Of a stretch of 64,000 bases of DNA, positions 33,246-43,300 are shown piece after piece. Below the pieces are notes generated by a model. It saw only the letters and a list, made by a program, of their open reading frames with translations, had not been told where the DNA came from and searched no databases. Positions within the stretch are counted from its first letter, which is position 1, and each line of letters starts with the position of its first letter. The position numbers were made by a program, and so were the translations under genes. This stretch comes from Martelella mediterranea (GTDB lineage: Bacteria > Pseudomonadota > Alphaproteobacteria > Rhizobiales > Rhizobiaceae): assembly GCF_004342225.1 (NCBI RefSeq), contig NZ_SMAR01000016.1:1-64000 (forward strand), read 5' to 3'.

Positions 33246-34211
33246 ATGAAACGCATTCTGGCAATCCTTGTCCTGATCGCCGTGGTTTCGGCCATAGGCT
33301 GGTATTATCTTCGCCCGCAGCCGGAAAGCAGCTGGCTCGGCTGGATTGAGGCTGACATGGTTTATGTCGGCAGCTCGTCCACAGCCCGGCTCACCGGACG
33401 TTTCGCGGATGAAGGCGATGCGGTCAGCGCAGGCAAAGTTCTGCTGACATTTGAAAGCGATGCCGAGGCTGCAGCCGTTCAGGCCGCGCATGCCAATCTG
33501 GCAAAATCCGAAGCCGCGCTGGATCTGGCACGCGCGCCGCAGGACAGACCGGAACAGTTAAAGGCACTGAACGCCTCCAGAGAAGAAGCAGAAGCAGCAC
33601 TGGCCTACGCCGACAAGAGTCTTTCGCGCGCGAAAGAATTATACCGGCAACAATCCGGCACGAAAGCCAATCTGGACAATGCCATAAGCAGCTATGCCCA
33701 GGCCAAGGCCGCGCTCGACAAGATCAATGCACAAATCGCCCTTGGAAGACGACCGCAGCGCGACCAGCAGATCACCCAGGCTGAGCAGGCCGTCGCGGCA
33801 GCAAGCGCCGATCTCGCTTCCGCCGAAGCCGTGCTCGCTTTAAAAACTGTCGCGGCTCCACAATCCGGGCTTGTTCAGGAAACCTACTACCGCGTAGGCG
33901 AAGTGGTGCCCGCCGGACGCCCTGTTATCGCGCTGTTGCCGCCGGAAAATGTCAGGGTTGAGTTTTTCATCCCGGAGCAGGAACGCGCCAGCCTGCATGT
34001 TGGCGACACCATCGACTTCAATTGCGATGGCTGTTCTGCGCAAACCGCTCAGATATCATTTATCGCGCAGGAGGCAGAATACACGCCACCGGAAATATTC
34101 TCGCGTGAAGAGCGATCCAAGATGGTCTACCGCGCACGGGCTGTCCCGCAATCCCCAGAAGGCCTCGCCGTTGGACTGCCGGTTAATGTCAGTGCCGGGA
34201 GTGCCAGATGA
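33246..34211 (+). CDS. HlyD-type periplasmic adaptor protein (YbhG-like)
   Basis: 321 residues. An N-terminal membrane anchor (2-20) is followed by a lipoyl half (WLGWIEADMVYVGSSSTARLTGRFADEGDAVSAGKVLLTFES), long alpha-helical hairpin (about 75-190, rich in Ala/Glu/Gln), the second lipoyl half (VAAPQSGLVQETYYRVGEVVPAGRPV) and a beta-barrel domain. It would link an inner-membrane ABC exporter to an outer-membrane channel. It starts two bases after the TetR stop and overlaps the ATPase gene by four bases. Confidence 0.87.
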   Translation: MKRILAILVLIAVVSAIGWYYLRPQPESSWLGWIEADMVYVGSSSTARLTGRFADEGDAVSAGKVLLTFESDAEAAAVQAAHANLAKSEAALDLARAPQDRPEQLKALNASREEAEAALAYADKSLSRAKELYRQQSGTKANLDNAISSYAQAKAALDKINAQIALGRRPQRDQQITQAEQAVAAASADLASAEAVLALKTVAAPQSGLVQETYYRVGEVVPAGRPVIALLPPENVRVEFFIPEQERASLHVGDTIDFNCDGCSAQTAQISFIAQEAEYTPPEIFSREERSKMVYRARAVPQSPEGLAVGLPVNVSAGSAR

Positions 34212-35143
34212 ATGTCACGGAAAACGTCATCGCTGTTCAGGATCTGACCAAAAGCTTTGGAGGAAAGACCGTTGTCGACCACCTGTCTATGACTGTGAAA
34301 AAGGGTACGATCCATGGCTTTCTGGGACCGAACGGCTCCGGCAAAACGACAACCATTCGCATGCTCTGCGGGCTTTTGACACCAGACAGTGGGGCCGGCA
34401 CCTGCCTTGGCTATGACATCACCACCGATGGTGAACGGCTTCGTCGGCACGTCGGCTATATGACCCAGCGTTTCTCGCTTTATCAGGACCTGACCATCCG
34501 TGAAAACCTCGATTTCGTCGCCCGCATTCACGGATTGAAAAATTCGGGACGCAAGGTTTCTGAAGCCATCGAAAAACTGGGTCTTGGCGGACGGGAAAAG
34601 CAGCTTGCGGGCAATCTTTCCGGCGGCTGGAAACAGCGCCTCGCACTCGGTGCATGCACCCTGCCAGGCCCGGACCTTCTTTTGCTCGATGAACCGACCG
34701 CAGGCGTTGACCCGAAAGCCCGCCGGGAGTTCTGGGCGCAGATCCATGGCCTTGCCGCCGATGGCCTCTCCGTGCTGGTTTCAACCCACTATATGGACGA
34801 AGCCGAGCGCTGCCATGAGATCGCCTATATGGCCTATGGCAAACTGATGGTTTCAGGCACAGTGGATGAAGTCGTCGCAGCGTCCGGGCTCAAGAGCTAC
34901 CTCATCACCGGCCGCAATGTGCATGCGCTTCAAGGCGCGCTGGAGAAAGCCGGTGGTGTCGATCTGGTCGCCCCCTTTGGCGCATCCCTTCACGTTTGCG
35001 GCCATGATGAAAAGGCGCTCGAAAAGGCCATTGCTGCCTATCAGGAGCGAGACGACATACGCTGCGAGCCAAGTGCAGCAACACTGGAAGATGCCTTCAT
35101 TTATCTCATGAACACATCGAAGGATAATTTCGATGACAGCTGA
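34208..35143 (+). CDS. ABC transporter ATP-binding protein (ABC-2 exporter, YbhF-like, single ATPase domain)
   Basis: 311 residues. Walker A is GPNGSGKTTT, the Q-loop is in GYMTQRFSLYQDLTI, the signature is LSGGWKQRLALG, Walker B is LLLLDEPTAGVD and the H-loop VSTHYMDEA. A C-terminal domain of about 90 residues is typical of the drug-exporter subfamily. In E. coli YbhF carries two ATPase domains; this one has a single domain, so it should dimerise. It overlaps the adaptor and permease genes. Confidence 0.92.
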   Translation: MNVTENVIAVQDLTKSFGGKTVVDHLSMTVKKGTIHGFLGPNGSGKTTTIRMLCGLLTPDSGAGTCLGYDITTDGERLRRHVGYMTQRFSLYQDLTIRENLDFVARIHGLKNSGRKVSEAIEKLGLGGREKQLAGNLSGGWKQRLALGACTLPGPDLLLLDEPTAGVDPKARREFWAQIHGLAADGLSVLVSTHYMDEAERCHEIAYMAYGKLMVSGTVDEVVAASGLKSYLITGRNVHALQGALEKAGGVDLVAPFGASLHVCGHDEKALEKAIAAYQERDDIRCEPSAATLEDAFIYLMNTSKDNFDDS

Positions 35144-36278
35144 GCGGATTGAAAGATATGCCGCGCTGAACCGTTTCTGGGCGATGACCGTGAAGGAATT
35201 CATCCAGATGACACGCGATCGGCTGACCATGGGGATGATGGTAATGCTGCCGATCATGCAACTTCTGCTGTTCGGCTTTGCGATCAACACAACGCCGCAT
35301 CACCTGCCAACGGCGGTGATGATGGGAGAAAGCACGGATGCCTCCCGCGCCATTCTGGCTGCGATGCAAAACACAGATTTCTTCGACATCGAAAAAATCG
35401 TGACCAGTGACGAAGAAATGGACCGCGTGCTGGAAGCCGGTGAAGCGCTTTTTGTCATCGAGGTTCCTGTGAATTTTGAGCGCGACCTGAGACGCGGCGC
35501 CTCACCTCAGATTCTTGTCGCAGCAGACGCGACCGATCCCGTTGCATCATCATCCGCACTGGGTGCGCTTTCCGGGATTGTCTCGACCTCCGTTGCCAGT
35601 CTGAAAAATGTCAGTATCGACCAGCCGCAGGATCCTCCGTTTCAGATCGTTCAGCATCGCCGTTATAATCCGGCCGGAGAATCGACACTCAACATCATTC
35701 CCGGTCTTCTGGGAACGATCCTGACGATGACACTGGTGGTTTTCACGTCACTGGCAGTCACCAGAGAAATTGAGCGCGGCACAATGGAAAATCTTCTGGC
35801 CATGCCGATCACGCCAATTGAAATCATGATGGGCAAGATCATGCCCTATGTGCTCGTCGGACTGTTTCAGGCGATATTGATCATCACCGCCGGACTGCTG
35901 ATTTTTCAGGTGCCGATCCTCGGTGATCCATGGTCTTTGCTGGTCCTCACACTGCTGTTCGTGGTTACCAACCTGTCGATTGGCTATACCTTTTCGACGA
36001 TTGCGAAAAACCAGCTCCAGGCGGTGCAGATGTCGGTGATGTTCTTTCTGCCAAGTATTCTCCTGTCTGGTTTCATGTTCCCCTTTGCCGGGATGCCGCA
36101 ATGGGCACAATATATCGGCGAGTGCCTGCCGCTCACACACTACCTCAGAATTGTCAGGTCAATCATGCTGAAAGGTGCGGATATTACGGCGCTCGGCTAT
36201 GACAGCCTGATGCTTGCTGCAATCGCCATTGTTGCGATTACGGTCGCGATCAGCCGTTTTCAGAAAACACTGGATTAA
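35133..36278 (+). CDS. ABC-2 type transporter permease (YbhS/YbhR-like)
   Basis: 381 residues. One N-terminal helix (MTRDRLTMGMMVMLPIMQLLLFGFAI), a large extracytoplasmic domain (about 45-175), then five C-terminal helices with the ABC-2 signature (LTMTLVVFTSLAVTREIERGTMENLLAMPITPIEIMMGKIMPYV and LSGFMFPFAGMPQWAQYIGECLPLTHYLRIVRSIMLKG). Only one permease gene is present, against two in E. coli ybhSR, so the exporter is probably a homodimer. It overlaps the ATPase gene by 11 bases. It is expected to export drugs or lipids. Confidence 0.9.
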   Translation: MTAERIERYAALNRFWAMTVKEFIQMTRDRLTMGMMVMLPIMQLLLFGFAINTTPHHLPTAVMMGESTDASRAILAAMQNTDFFDIEKIVTSDEEMDRVLEAGEALFVIEVPVNFERDLRRGASPQILVAADATDPVASSSALGALSGIVSTSVASLKNVSIDQPQDPPFQIVQHRRYNPAGESTLNIIPGLLGTILTMTLVVFTSLAVTREIERGTMENLLAMPITPIEIMMGKIMPYVLVGLFQAILIITAGLLIFQVPILGDPWSLLVLTLLFVVTNLSIGYTFSTIAKNQLQAVQMSVMFFLPSILLSGFMFPFAGMPQWAQYIGECLPLTHYLRIVRSIMLKGADITALGYDSLMLAAIAIVAITVAISRFQKTLD

Positions 36279-36408
36279 CCACGTTTTCGGCAATCTGGCG
36301 TTGCTGCCAATGAGACGAAATCGCGCTTGCTTTATGCCTGACCATTGCCCAAACTTCACGCATAGCGCTTCATGAAGGGGAATGGCCTCAAGGCCGGCAA
36401 GGACGCAT

Positions 36409-39400
36409 ATGTCGATTAAAGCATCAATTTATCACCTGACCCATTACAAATACGACAAGCCCATCATTCTCGGCCCGCAGATCATCCGGCTAAAGCCCGC
36501 CGCCCATTCAAAAACCAAGGTCATCAGCCATTCTTTGAAGGTCACGCCTTCCGATCATTTCGTTAATCTGCAGCAAGACCCTTACGGCAATTATCAGGCC
36601 CGTTTTGTCTTTCCCGAGCCGGTGACGGAGTTCAAGATCGAGGTCGATCTTGTTGCCGACATGTCGGTTTACAATCCATTCGATTTCTTCGTCGAGGAAC
36701 AGGCCACAAAGTATCCGTTCGCCTATGACGACGACATTGAGGAAGACCTGTCGATCTACCGCACGCCGGAGCCGATGGGACCAGGGCTGAAAGCCTATAT
36801 GGACAAACTCGATCTCAAACCCGGTCAGGGTACGGTCGATATGATTGTCGGTATCAATGCCAGACTTCAGCACGACGTCAACTACATCATCCGCATGGAG
36901 CCGGGTGTGCAGACGCCCGAAGAGACCCTTGAACGCGCGTCCGGATCGTGCCGCGACAGCGCATGGCTTCTCGTCCAGATTCTGCGCAATATGGGACTTG
37001 CTGCCCGTTTTGTCTCCGGCTACCTCATTCAGCTGGAACCGGACCTGAAAGCGCTCGACGGCCCTTCCGGAACAGATCATGATTTCACCGACCTTCACGC
37101 ATGGGCTGAAGTTTTTCTGCCCGGCGCAGGGTGGATCGGGCTGGATGCCACATCAGGCCTTCTGACCGGCGAAAGCCATATTCCGCTGGCCGCAACACCG
37201 CATTACCGCAATGCTGCTCCGATTTCCGGTGGCTATTTCGGCGAAGCAGAGACCACATTCGACTTCGACATGTCGATTTCGCGCGTGGCCGAGCACCCGC
37301 GCATCACCAAACCGTTTTCAGATGAAAGCTGGAATGTACTCAATGCCCTTGGCGTTAAGGTTGACCGCATCATCGAAGAAACCGACATGCGCCTGACGAT
37401 GGGCGGTGAGCCGACTTTCGTCTCGATCGATGATTTTGAAGCCGATGAGTGGAACACCGGCGCGGTCGGGCCGACCAAACGCGGGCTCGCCGACGCACTG
37501 ATCCGGCGCTTGCGCGACCGGTTCGCACCAGGTGGCTTTCTGCATTACGGTCAGGGCAAATGGTATCCCGGTGAAAGTCTGCCGCGCTGGACGTTTTCAC
37601 TTTACTGGCGCAAGGATGGCGTGCCGATCTGGAACAATCAGATCCTGATTGCCCGAGAAACCAAAGATACATCCGTGGATGAAAATGATGCCGGCCGCCT
37701 GATGGAGGCCATCGCGACCGAACTGGATATTGAGCCGGATCACGTCGCGCCAGCCTTTGAAGATCCGGCAGAATGGCTGATCCGCGAAGGCAACCTTCCG
37801 GAAAATGTCGATCCGTCGAACCCGAAGCTGAAGAACGCAGAAGATCGCGCCCGCTTCGCGCGCGTGTTCGAGCGCGGGCTGACACGGCCCGCAGGCTATA
37901 TTCTGCCCGTTCAGGCATGGCAGGGCCGTGCCTCCGGCGTGCGCTGGGTCTCGGAAAAGTGGAAGACGCGGCGCGGCCGGATTTTCCTGATACCGGGGGA
38001 CAGCCCGGTGGGCTTCCGTCTGCCACTGGATTCCCTCGCATGGATCCCGGAATCGCAATATCCCTTCATCAATCCGCAGGATCCATCGGTCAAACGCAAT
38101 CCGCTGCCGGATTACAGGCTGGATGAAGGCCGTCCGCTGCCTAAGACACAGTTCACGCCATTCGATGAAAACCCGCAACGACCTCAGCGTGTGCCCGGAC
38201 CATCCATTGGCGGTGCGGTGCGCACGGCGATTTCAGTTGAACCGCGTGACGGACGACTTTGCGTGTTCATGCCGCCGCTGGAAACGCTGGAAGAATATCT
38301 CGATCTCGTCGCCTCAACCGAACGCGCAGCGGAAAAACTAGGTCTTCCCGTGCATATCGAAGGCTATGCTCCCCCGGATGACGAGCGATTAAATGTAATC
38401 CGTGTCGCCCCGGACCCCGGCGTTATTGAGGTCAATGTCCACCCGGCGTCGAACTGGGACGAATGTGTCGAGACGACGACTGCCCTTTATGAGGAAGCCC
38501 GCCAGACGCGGCTGGGCGCAGACAAATTTCTGATCGATGGCCGCCATACCGGCACTGGCGGCGGCAATCACGTAGTCGTTGGCGGCGCCAATCCCGGCAA
38601 CAGTCCGTTTCTCAGACGTCCCGACCTTCTGAAAAGCGTTGTGCTGCACTGGCAGCGCCATCCATCGCTTTCCTATCTGTTCTCCGGCCTGTTCATCGGC
38701 CCGACAAGTCAGGCTCCGCGCATTGACGAAGCCCGCCATGACGGGCTTTACGAGCTGGAAACGGCGATTGCGCAGATCCCACATCCGCAATCGGGCATTG
38801 CCCCGCCACTCCCCTGGGTCACCGACCGGCTGTTCCGCAATCTCCTGATTGATGTGACGGGCAATACTCATCGCGCTGAAATCTGCATAGACAAACTGTT
38901 TTCGCCGGATGGGCCGACCGGACGTTTGGGTCTGGTGGAGTTTCGCGGCTTTGAAATGCCGCCGAATGCCCGTATGAGCCTTGCACAGCAATTGCTCGTG
39001 CGCGCGCTTCTGGCCCGGTTCTGGAAAAATCCGGTTGATGGCAAGTTCGTGCGCTGGGGAACAGCGCTGGCAGACCGGTTCATGCTGCCGCATTACGTCT
39101 GGCAGGATTTTATGGATGTGCTGCAGGACCTTAAGGTGAATGGCCTCGATTTCCGTCCGGAGTGGTTTGAGGCACAGCTTCAATTCCGTTTCCCGTTCTT
39201 CGGCGAGGTTGAATATGAAGGCAACCGGCTGGAACTTCGTCAGGCGCTGGAGCCGTGGCATGTGATGGGCGAGCATGGTGCAATCGGCGGGACCGTGCGC
39301 TATGTCGACTCCTCCGTTGAGCGTCTGCAGGTGCGTTTGGAAAGCAATGCGCCGGAGCGCTACATCGTCACCTGCAATGGCCGCAAAGTGCCGCTGAAGC

Positions 39401-39738
39401 CGACAGAAAAATCCGGCGTTTCGGTGGCCGGTGTCCGCTTCAAGGCCTGGCAGCCTGCCTCCGGTTTGCATCCGCTTCTGCCCGTCAACTCGCCTTTGAC
39501 GTTTGACATTTACGACACATGGTCGGCAAGATCGGTCGGCGGCTGCATCTATCATGTTGCACATCCGGGCGGCCGGAATTATGAGACCTTCCCGGTCAAC
39601 AGCAATGAGGCCGAGGCAAGACGTCTGGCGCGGTTTGAGCCTTCAGGCCACACCGCCGGACATTATGCCGTATATCAGGATGCGCCGAATGCGGAGTTTC
39701 CGCTGACGCTCGACCTGAGGCGGCCGGCAGGGCTTTAA
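36409..39738 (+). CDS. Transglutaminase-like/DUF2126 amidoligase fusion protein
   Basis: 1109 residues from ATG 36409, with AAGGA just before it. Residues 1-80 are a transglutaminase N-terminal beta domain. The papain-like core follows with a full triad: C181 ([10 protein letters not shown]), H230 (TDLHAWAEV) and D246 (GLDATSG). From about 330 onward is DUF2126 ([32 protein letters not shown]). Its C-terminal half is related to glutamine-synthetase-like amidoligases ([55 protein letters not shown]). It probably both cuts and forms amide bonds on an unknown peptide. It abuts the ATP-grasp gene without a gap. Confidence 0.87.
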   Translation: MSIKASIYHLTHYKYDKPIILGPQIIRLKPAAHSKTKVISHSLKVTPSDHFVNLQQDPYGNYQARFVFPEPVTEFKIEVDLVADMSVYNPFDFFVEEQATKYPFAYDDDIEEDLSIYRTPEPMGPGLKAYMDKLDLKPGQGTVDMIVGINARLQHDVNYIIRMEPGVQTPEETLERASGSCRDSAWLLVQILRNMGLAARFVSGYLIQLEPDLKALDGPSGTDHDFTDLHAWAEVFLPGAGWIGLDATSGLLTGESHIPLAATPHYRNAAPISGGYFGEAETTFDFDMSISRVAEHPRITKPFSDESWNVLNALGVKVDRIIEETDMRLTMGGEPTFVSIDDFEADEWNTGAVGPTKRGLADALIRRLRDRFAPGGFLHYGQGKWYPGESLPRWTFSLYWRKDGVPIWNNQILIARETKDTSVDENDAGRLMEAIATELDIEPDHVAPAFEDPAEWLIREGNLPENVDPSNPKLKNAEDRARFARVFERGLTRPAGYILPVQAWQGRASGVRWVSEKWKTRRGRIFLIPGDSPVGFRLPLDSLAWIPESQYPFINPQDPSVKRNPLPDYRLDEGRPLPKTQFTPFDENPQRPQRVPGPSIGGAVRTAISVEPRDGRLCVFMPPLETLEEYLDLVASTERAAEKLGLPVHIEGYAPPDDERLNVIRVAPDPGVIEVNVHPASNWDECVETTTALYEEARQTRLGADKFLIDGRHTGTGGGNHVVVGGANPGNSPFLRRPDLLKSVVLHWQRHPSLSYLFSGLFIGPTSQAPRIDEARHDGLYELETAIAQIPHPQSGIAPPLPWVTDRLFRNLLIDVTGNTHRAEICIDKLFSPDGPTGRLGLVEFRGFEMPPNARMSLAQQLLVRALLARFWKNPVDGKFVRWGTALADRFMLPHYVWQDFMDVLQDLKVNGLDFRPEWFEAQLQFRFPFFGEVEYEGNRLELRQALEPWHVMGEHGAIGGTVRYVDSSVERLQVRLESNAPERYIVTCNGRKVPLKPTEKSGVSVAGVRFKAWQPASGLHPLLPVNSPLTFDIYDTWSARSVGGCIYHVAHPGGRNYETFPVNSNEAEARRLARFEPSGHTAGHYAVYQDAPNAEFPLTLDLRRPAGL

Positions 39739-42174
39739 ATGGTGCGAAACAGGGCGGATCTCTCCGCCGATCTGGATATAGCTGACGAGGCGGCGGAGGC
39801 AGAACCCGCGATCGCCTGGAACGCAAGGGATTACAAACCCCTGCCCGGTGTCCCCGATGAGATGATGGACGCCGCAGGGGATGTGCGCCCGGTGTGGAAG
39901 CCTTTTCTGAATACCCTTTCCGGCATGACATCCGACGATCTGGCCGAGCGCTTTGCCCGTGCTGACCGCTACCTGCGCGATGCCGGCGTGTTTTACCGGG
40001 CTTATGACGGGCAGGACGAAACCCGGTCATGGCCGTTTTCGCACATTCCGGTCATCATCGATGACAAGGAATGGCAGTCACTGGCGGAAGGCCTTCGCCA
40101 GCGCGCTGATCTTCTCGAAGCGATGATGGCTGACTTTTACGGTGAAAACCAGCTTGTCTCGGAAGGCTTTGTGCCGCCGTCTCTTGTCGCGGGCAACAGC
40201 GAATTTCTGCGTCCGCTTGTTGGTGTTGATCCGCCGGGCGGTCATTTCCTGCATTTCATCTCATTTGAGATCGGACGTGGCCCCAACGGCAAATGGTGGG
40301 TGCTGGCCGACCGGGCCCAGGCACCATCCGGCGCAGGCTTTGCGCTTGAAAACCGGGTGGCGGCGGCGCGCTCCTTCTCCGGTATTTACAGTGACATGCA
40401 TGTGCGCCGTGTTGCCTCGTTCTTCGGCGCTTTTCGTGATGCACTCCAGTCCGACCTTTTAGGCGGCGATGGCCGGATCGGCGTTCTGACGCCCGGCCCC
40501 GCCAACGAAACCTACTATGAACATGCCTATATTGCGCGTTACCTTGGCATCTCACTGCTTGAGGGCGAAGACCTTGTTGTCGTAAATGACAAACTGATGG
40601 TGCGCACTGTGGCTGGCCCTATGCCGGTCAGCGTCCTCTGGCGCAGATTGGATGCCAGTTTTACCGATCCGCTGGAGCTCAATCAAAGTTCCAGACTGGG
40701 AACACCAGGCATGGTGCAGGCCATCCGGGCTGGCAATCTGACGATGGTCAATGCATTGGGGTCCGGCATCCTTGAAACGCGCGCACTGCTGGCGTTTCTG
40801 CCATCTCTCAGCCGCCGTCTTCTGAATGAAGACCTGAAGATTCCGTCGATCGCGACATGGTGGTGCGGACAGGAACAAGAGCGCAGTCACGTCGCAGACC
40901 ATCTGGACCGAATGGTAATCGGCCCGGCCTATTCGCGCATGCCATTCTTCGATGACGCCGGACAATCCTTTACCGGAGAAAAACTGAGAGCCCGCAGGCC
41001 CGGTGCAGTTGAACGCTGGCTTAAGCAGTACGGTTCAGGCCTCGTCGGGCAGGAGGCGGTGACATTGTCGACCGCTCCGGCTTTCGTTGATGGCAGGCTG
41101 AAACCGCATCCGTTCTCGCTGCGGGTTTTTGCCGCCCGCACGCGTGATGGCTGGCGGATCATGCCCGGCGGCTTTGCCCGGATCGGTGCGAGTGACGACG
41201 TCACAGCCATGGCGATGCAGCAGGGCGGCCGCGCCGCCGATGTCTGGGTGGTCAGTGACACGCCCGTGGCGCGCCCGACACTGCTGACCCAGGAAAGCCG
41301 CGTGCCGCGCCACAAACCCGCGAACCTGCCAAGCCGAGCTGCCGACAACCTGTTCTGGCTTGGCCGCTACATTGAACGGGCTGAAGGAAATCTGCGGATA
41401 TTGCGGGCATGGCACGGCCGTTTTGCCGAGGTCGATGACCGCGAACAACCGCTTCTGGCGCAGGTCGAAGCCTATCTTGGTAAGACCGGCATAGACCTTG
41501 ATGATGGCGCGCTTCCGCCAAGCCTGCTGCGCGATATCGACAGTGCCGTCTTTTCAGCCGGCAACATCCGCGACCGCTTCTCACCGGATGGCTGGCTGGC
41601 ACTGACTGACCTTTCCAAATCTGCCCGCCGCTTCGTCGATGTGGTTCAGCCCGGAGATGATGCAGCCCACGCGGCAACAGTGCTGTTGCGCAAACTGGCC
41701 GGTTTTGCCGGGCTTGTGCATGAGAACATGTATCGTTCAACCGGCTGGCGGTTTCTGTCCATCGGCCGTTATCTCGAGCGCGGCCTTCATATGACGAGAC
41801 TTCTGGGCGAACTTTCCGGCGAGGATGCCCCGGACGGTGCCTTCGATATCCTGCTGGAAATCGGCGACAACGTGATGACGCATCGGCGACATTACAACGT
41901 CAACACAGATCGTCTCACGATCACGGACCTTCTGGCGCTGGATCCGCAAAACCCGCGCTCCGTATTGTTTCAACTGAATGCCATCCTGGCGGAAGTCGAA
42001 CGACTGCCTGACCGCAATTCTCACGTTCAGATGTCGCCGCTCAATCGTGAAACCATGCGCCTTCAGGCCGGATTGGCCGTTATGACAGCCGACACCGTTT
42101 CAGCCGATGACTATGCCCGCCTCGTCAACGATCTAGAAGCGCTGTCAGACTGTCTGGCACAGAACTATCTTTGA
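39739..42174 (+). CDS. Circularly permuted ATP-grasp peptide ligase fused to an Alpha-E domain
   Basis: 811 residues, starting on the base after the previous stop codon (TAA-ATG), so translation is coupled. Residues about 50-500 are the circularly permuted ATP-grasp fold (old DUF404/DUF407): RADLLEAMMADFYGENQLV, FISFEIGRGPNGKWWVLADRAQAP (read in parts) and RLGTPGMVQAIRAGNLTMVNALGSGI. Residues about 527-811 are an Alpha-E helical domain (old DUF403) beginning NLPSRAADNLFWLGRYIERAEG. The two are separate genes in many bacteria and fused here. ATP-grasp enzymes join carboxylates to amines through acyl-phosphates; the product is unknown. Confidence 0.87.
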   Translation: MVRNRADLSADLDIADEAAEAEPAIAWNARDYKPLPGVPDEMMDAAGDVRPVWKPFLNTLSGMTSDDLAERFARADRYLRDAGVFYRAYDGQDETRSWPFSHIPVIIDDKEWQSLAEGLRQRADLLEAMMADFYGENQLVSEGFVPPSLVAGNSEFLRPLVGVDPPGGHFLHFISFEIGRGPNGKWWVLADRAQAPSGAGFALENRVAAARSFSGIYSDMHVRRVASFFGAFRDALQSDLLGGDGRIGVLTPGPANETYYEHAYIARYLGISLLEGEDLVVVNDKLMVRTVAGPMPVSVLWRRLDASFTDPLELNQSSRLGTPGMVQAIRAGNLTMVNALGSGILETRALLAFLPSLSRRLLNEDLKIPSIATWWCGQEQERSHVADHLDRMVIGPAYSRMPFFDDAGQSFTGEKLRARRPGAVERWLKQYGSGLVGQEAVTLSTAPAFVDGRLKPHPFSLRVFAARTRDGWRIMPGGFARIGASDDVTAMAMQQGGRAADVWVVSDTPVARPTLLTQESRVPRHKPANLPSRAADNLFWLGRYIERAEGNLRILRAWHGRFAEVDDREQPLLAQVEAYLGKTGIDLDDGALPPSLLRDIDSAVFSAGNIRDRFSPDGWLALTDLSKSARRFVDVVQPGDDAAHAATVLLRKLAGFAGLVHENMYRSTGWRFLSIGRYLERGLHMTRLLGELSGEDAPDGAFDILLEIGDNVMTHRRHYNVNTDRLTITDLLALDPQNPRSVLFQLNAILAEVERLPDRNSHVQMSPLNRETMRLQAGLAVMTADTVSADDYARLVNDLEALSDCLAQNYL

Positions 42175-42180
42175 GGGACC

Positions 42181-43056
42181 ATGCTGTACGACCTTTCCCT
42201 GAAGATGGAATATCATTACGACACGCCGGCCTCGCTGGCCCGGCATATAACGCGCGTTCTGCCGCTCGCTTCCACGCCGCGCCAGCGCATTATCGCCGGA
42301 CATGTCTCGTTTGATCCGAAACCAACGGAAGAGCGTGGTTTCACCGACTTTTTCGGCCACCCCGCCATCGCAACGTTGATCACGCCGCCACATGACCGCT
42401 TCGAAATCAGTATGAAAGCCCGCGTTCAGGTTGATGCCCCGCGCATGACATTTGAACTGGCACCATCCGCTGAGCAGCTGCGGGAAGAATATGAACGGGT
42501 CATGGATCTCGGCCCGGACTCGCCGCACCATTTCTTAAGTGTCAGCCCGCGCATTCCGTTCAATCGCGCAATCGCGGCTTATGGATACGCATGCTTCAAA
42601 CCCGCAGCGAGCGTTCATCAGATTGCAAGCGCTTTGTGCGCACGGATTTTCGAAGATTTCACCTATGACAGCGAGGCAACGACCGTTGACAGCACGCCTG
42701 CAGAGGCATTCACCTTAAAACGCGGGGTCTGTCAGGACTTTACGCATGTGATGATTTCAGCCCTCCGGGCACTTGGAATTCCGGCAGGCTATGTCAGTGG
42801 CTACCTTCGCACTATACCGCCGCCCGGCAAGCCACGGCTGGAAGGCGCTGATGCCATGCATGCATGGGTCCGGGTCTGGTGCGGCGCATCAGCTGGCTGG
42901 ATCGAATTTGATCCGACCAATAATATCGAAGCAGGTGCCGATCATATCGTCGTGGGTTACGGGCGCGACTATTCTGATGTCGCTCCTGTCGTCGGTGTCA
43001 TGAAGACCTATGGCGAGCATCAGGCCACTCAGGCAGTGGACGTCATTCCGGTCTGA
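42181..43056 (+). CDS. Transglutaminase-like cysteine peptidase family protein
   Basis: 291 residues. An N-terminal beta domain (SLKMEYHYDTPASLARHITRVLP) precedes the papain-like core, with a complete triad: C184 (LKRGVCQDFTH), H227 (DAMHAWVRV) and D244 (IEFDPTNN). No signal peptide, so it acts in the cytosol. It begins six bases after the ATP-grasp/Alpha-E stop. In related clusters such proteins are thought to be peptidases that trim or release the amide product. An Anbu-type proteasome-like peptidase often follows in other genomes, but the glycogen operon follows here. Confidence 0.87.
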   Translation: MLYDLSLKMEYHYDTPASLARHITRVLPLASTPRQRIIAGHVSFDPKPTEERGFTDFFGHPAIATLITPPHDRFEISMKARVQVDAPRMTFELAPSAEQLREEYERVMDLGPDSPHHFLSVSPRIPFNRAIAAYGYACFKPAASVHQIASALCARIFEDFTYDSEATTVDSTPAEAFTLKRGVCQDFTHVMISALRALGIPAGYVSGYLRTIPPPGKPRLEGADAMHAWVRVWCGASAGWIEFDPTNNIEAGADHIVVGYGRDYSDVAPVVGVMKTYGEHQATQAVDVIPV

Positions 43057-43300
43057 CAGGAATGCCAGAAAAGTTACAACTCTGGCACAGTGGTTCCACT
43101 GGTGCAGGGCGTGACGGCGCATTTTTGTTGCTGTAAAAATTAATTTCCCTTGTTTCACATCGCTTTATTGCAAGTGCGTCACATCAGTGCATAAACTGTG
43201 AAGCATAAGGCCGGACAAGTGACCCGACTTATTCCCGGCTGATTAGTACTTTATGGCAGACGATCTCAATTTTAACCGCGCTTTTTAACGGAAACCACCG

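Noticed and set aside
36382-36408. Nine extra N-terminal residues for the transglutaminase/DUF2126 protein
   Set aside because: The upstream in-frame start has no ribosome site, while AAGGA is well placed for ATG 36409 and the family begins with the beta domain right there.
38389-39564. 391-codon open frame antisense to the DUF2126 gene
   Set aside because: High GC third-position bias of the real gene creates long antisense frames. The protein has low-complexity composition with no family resemblance.
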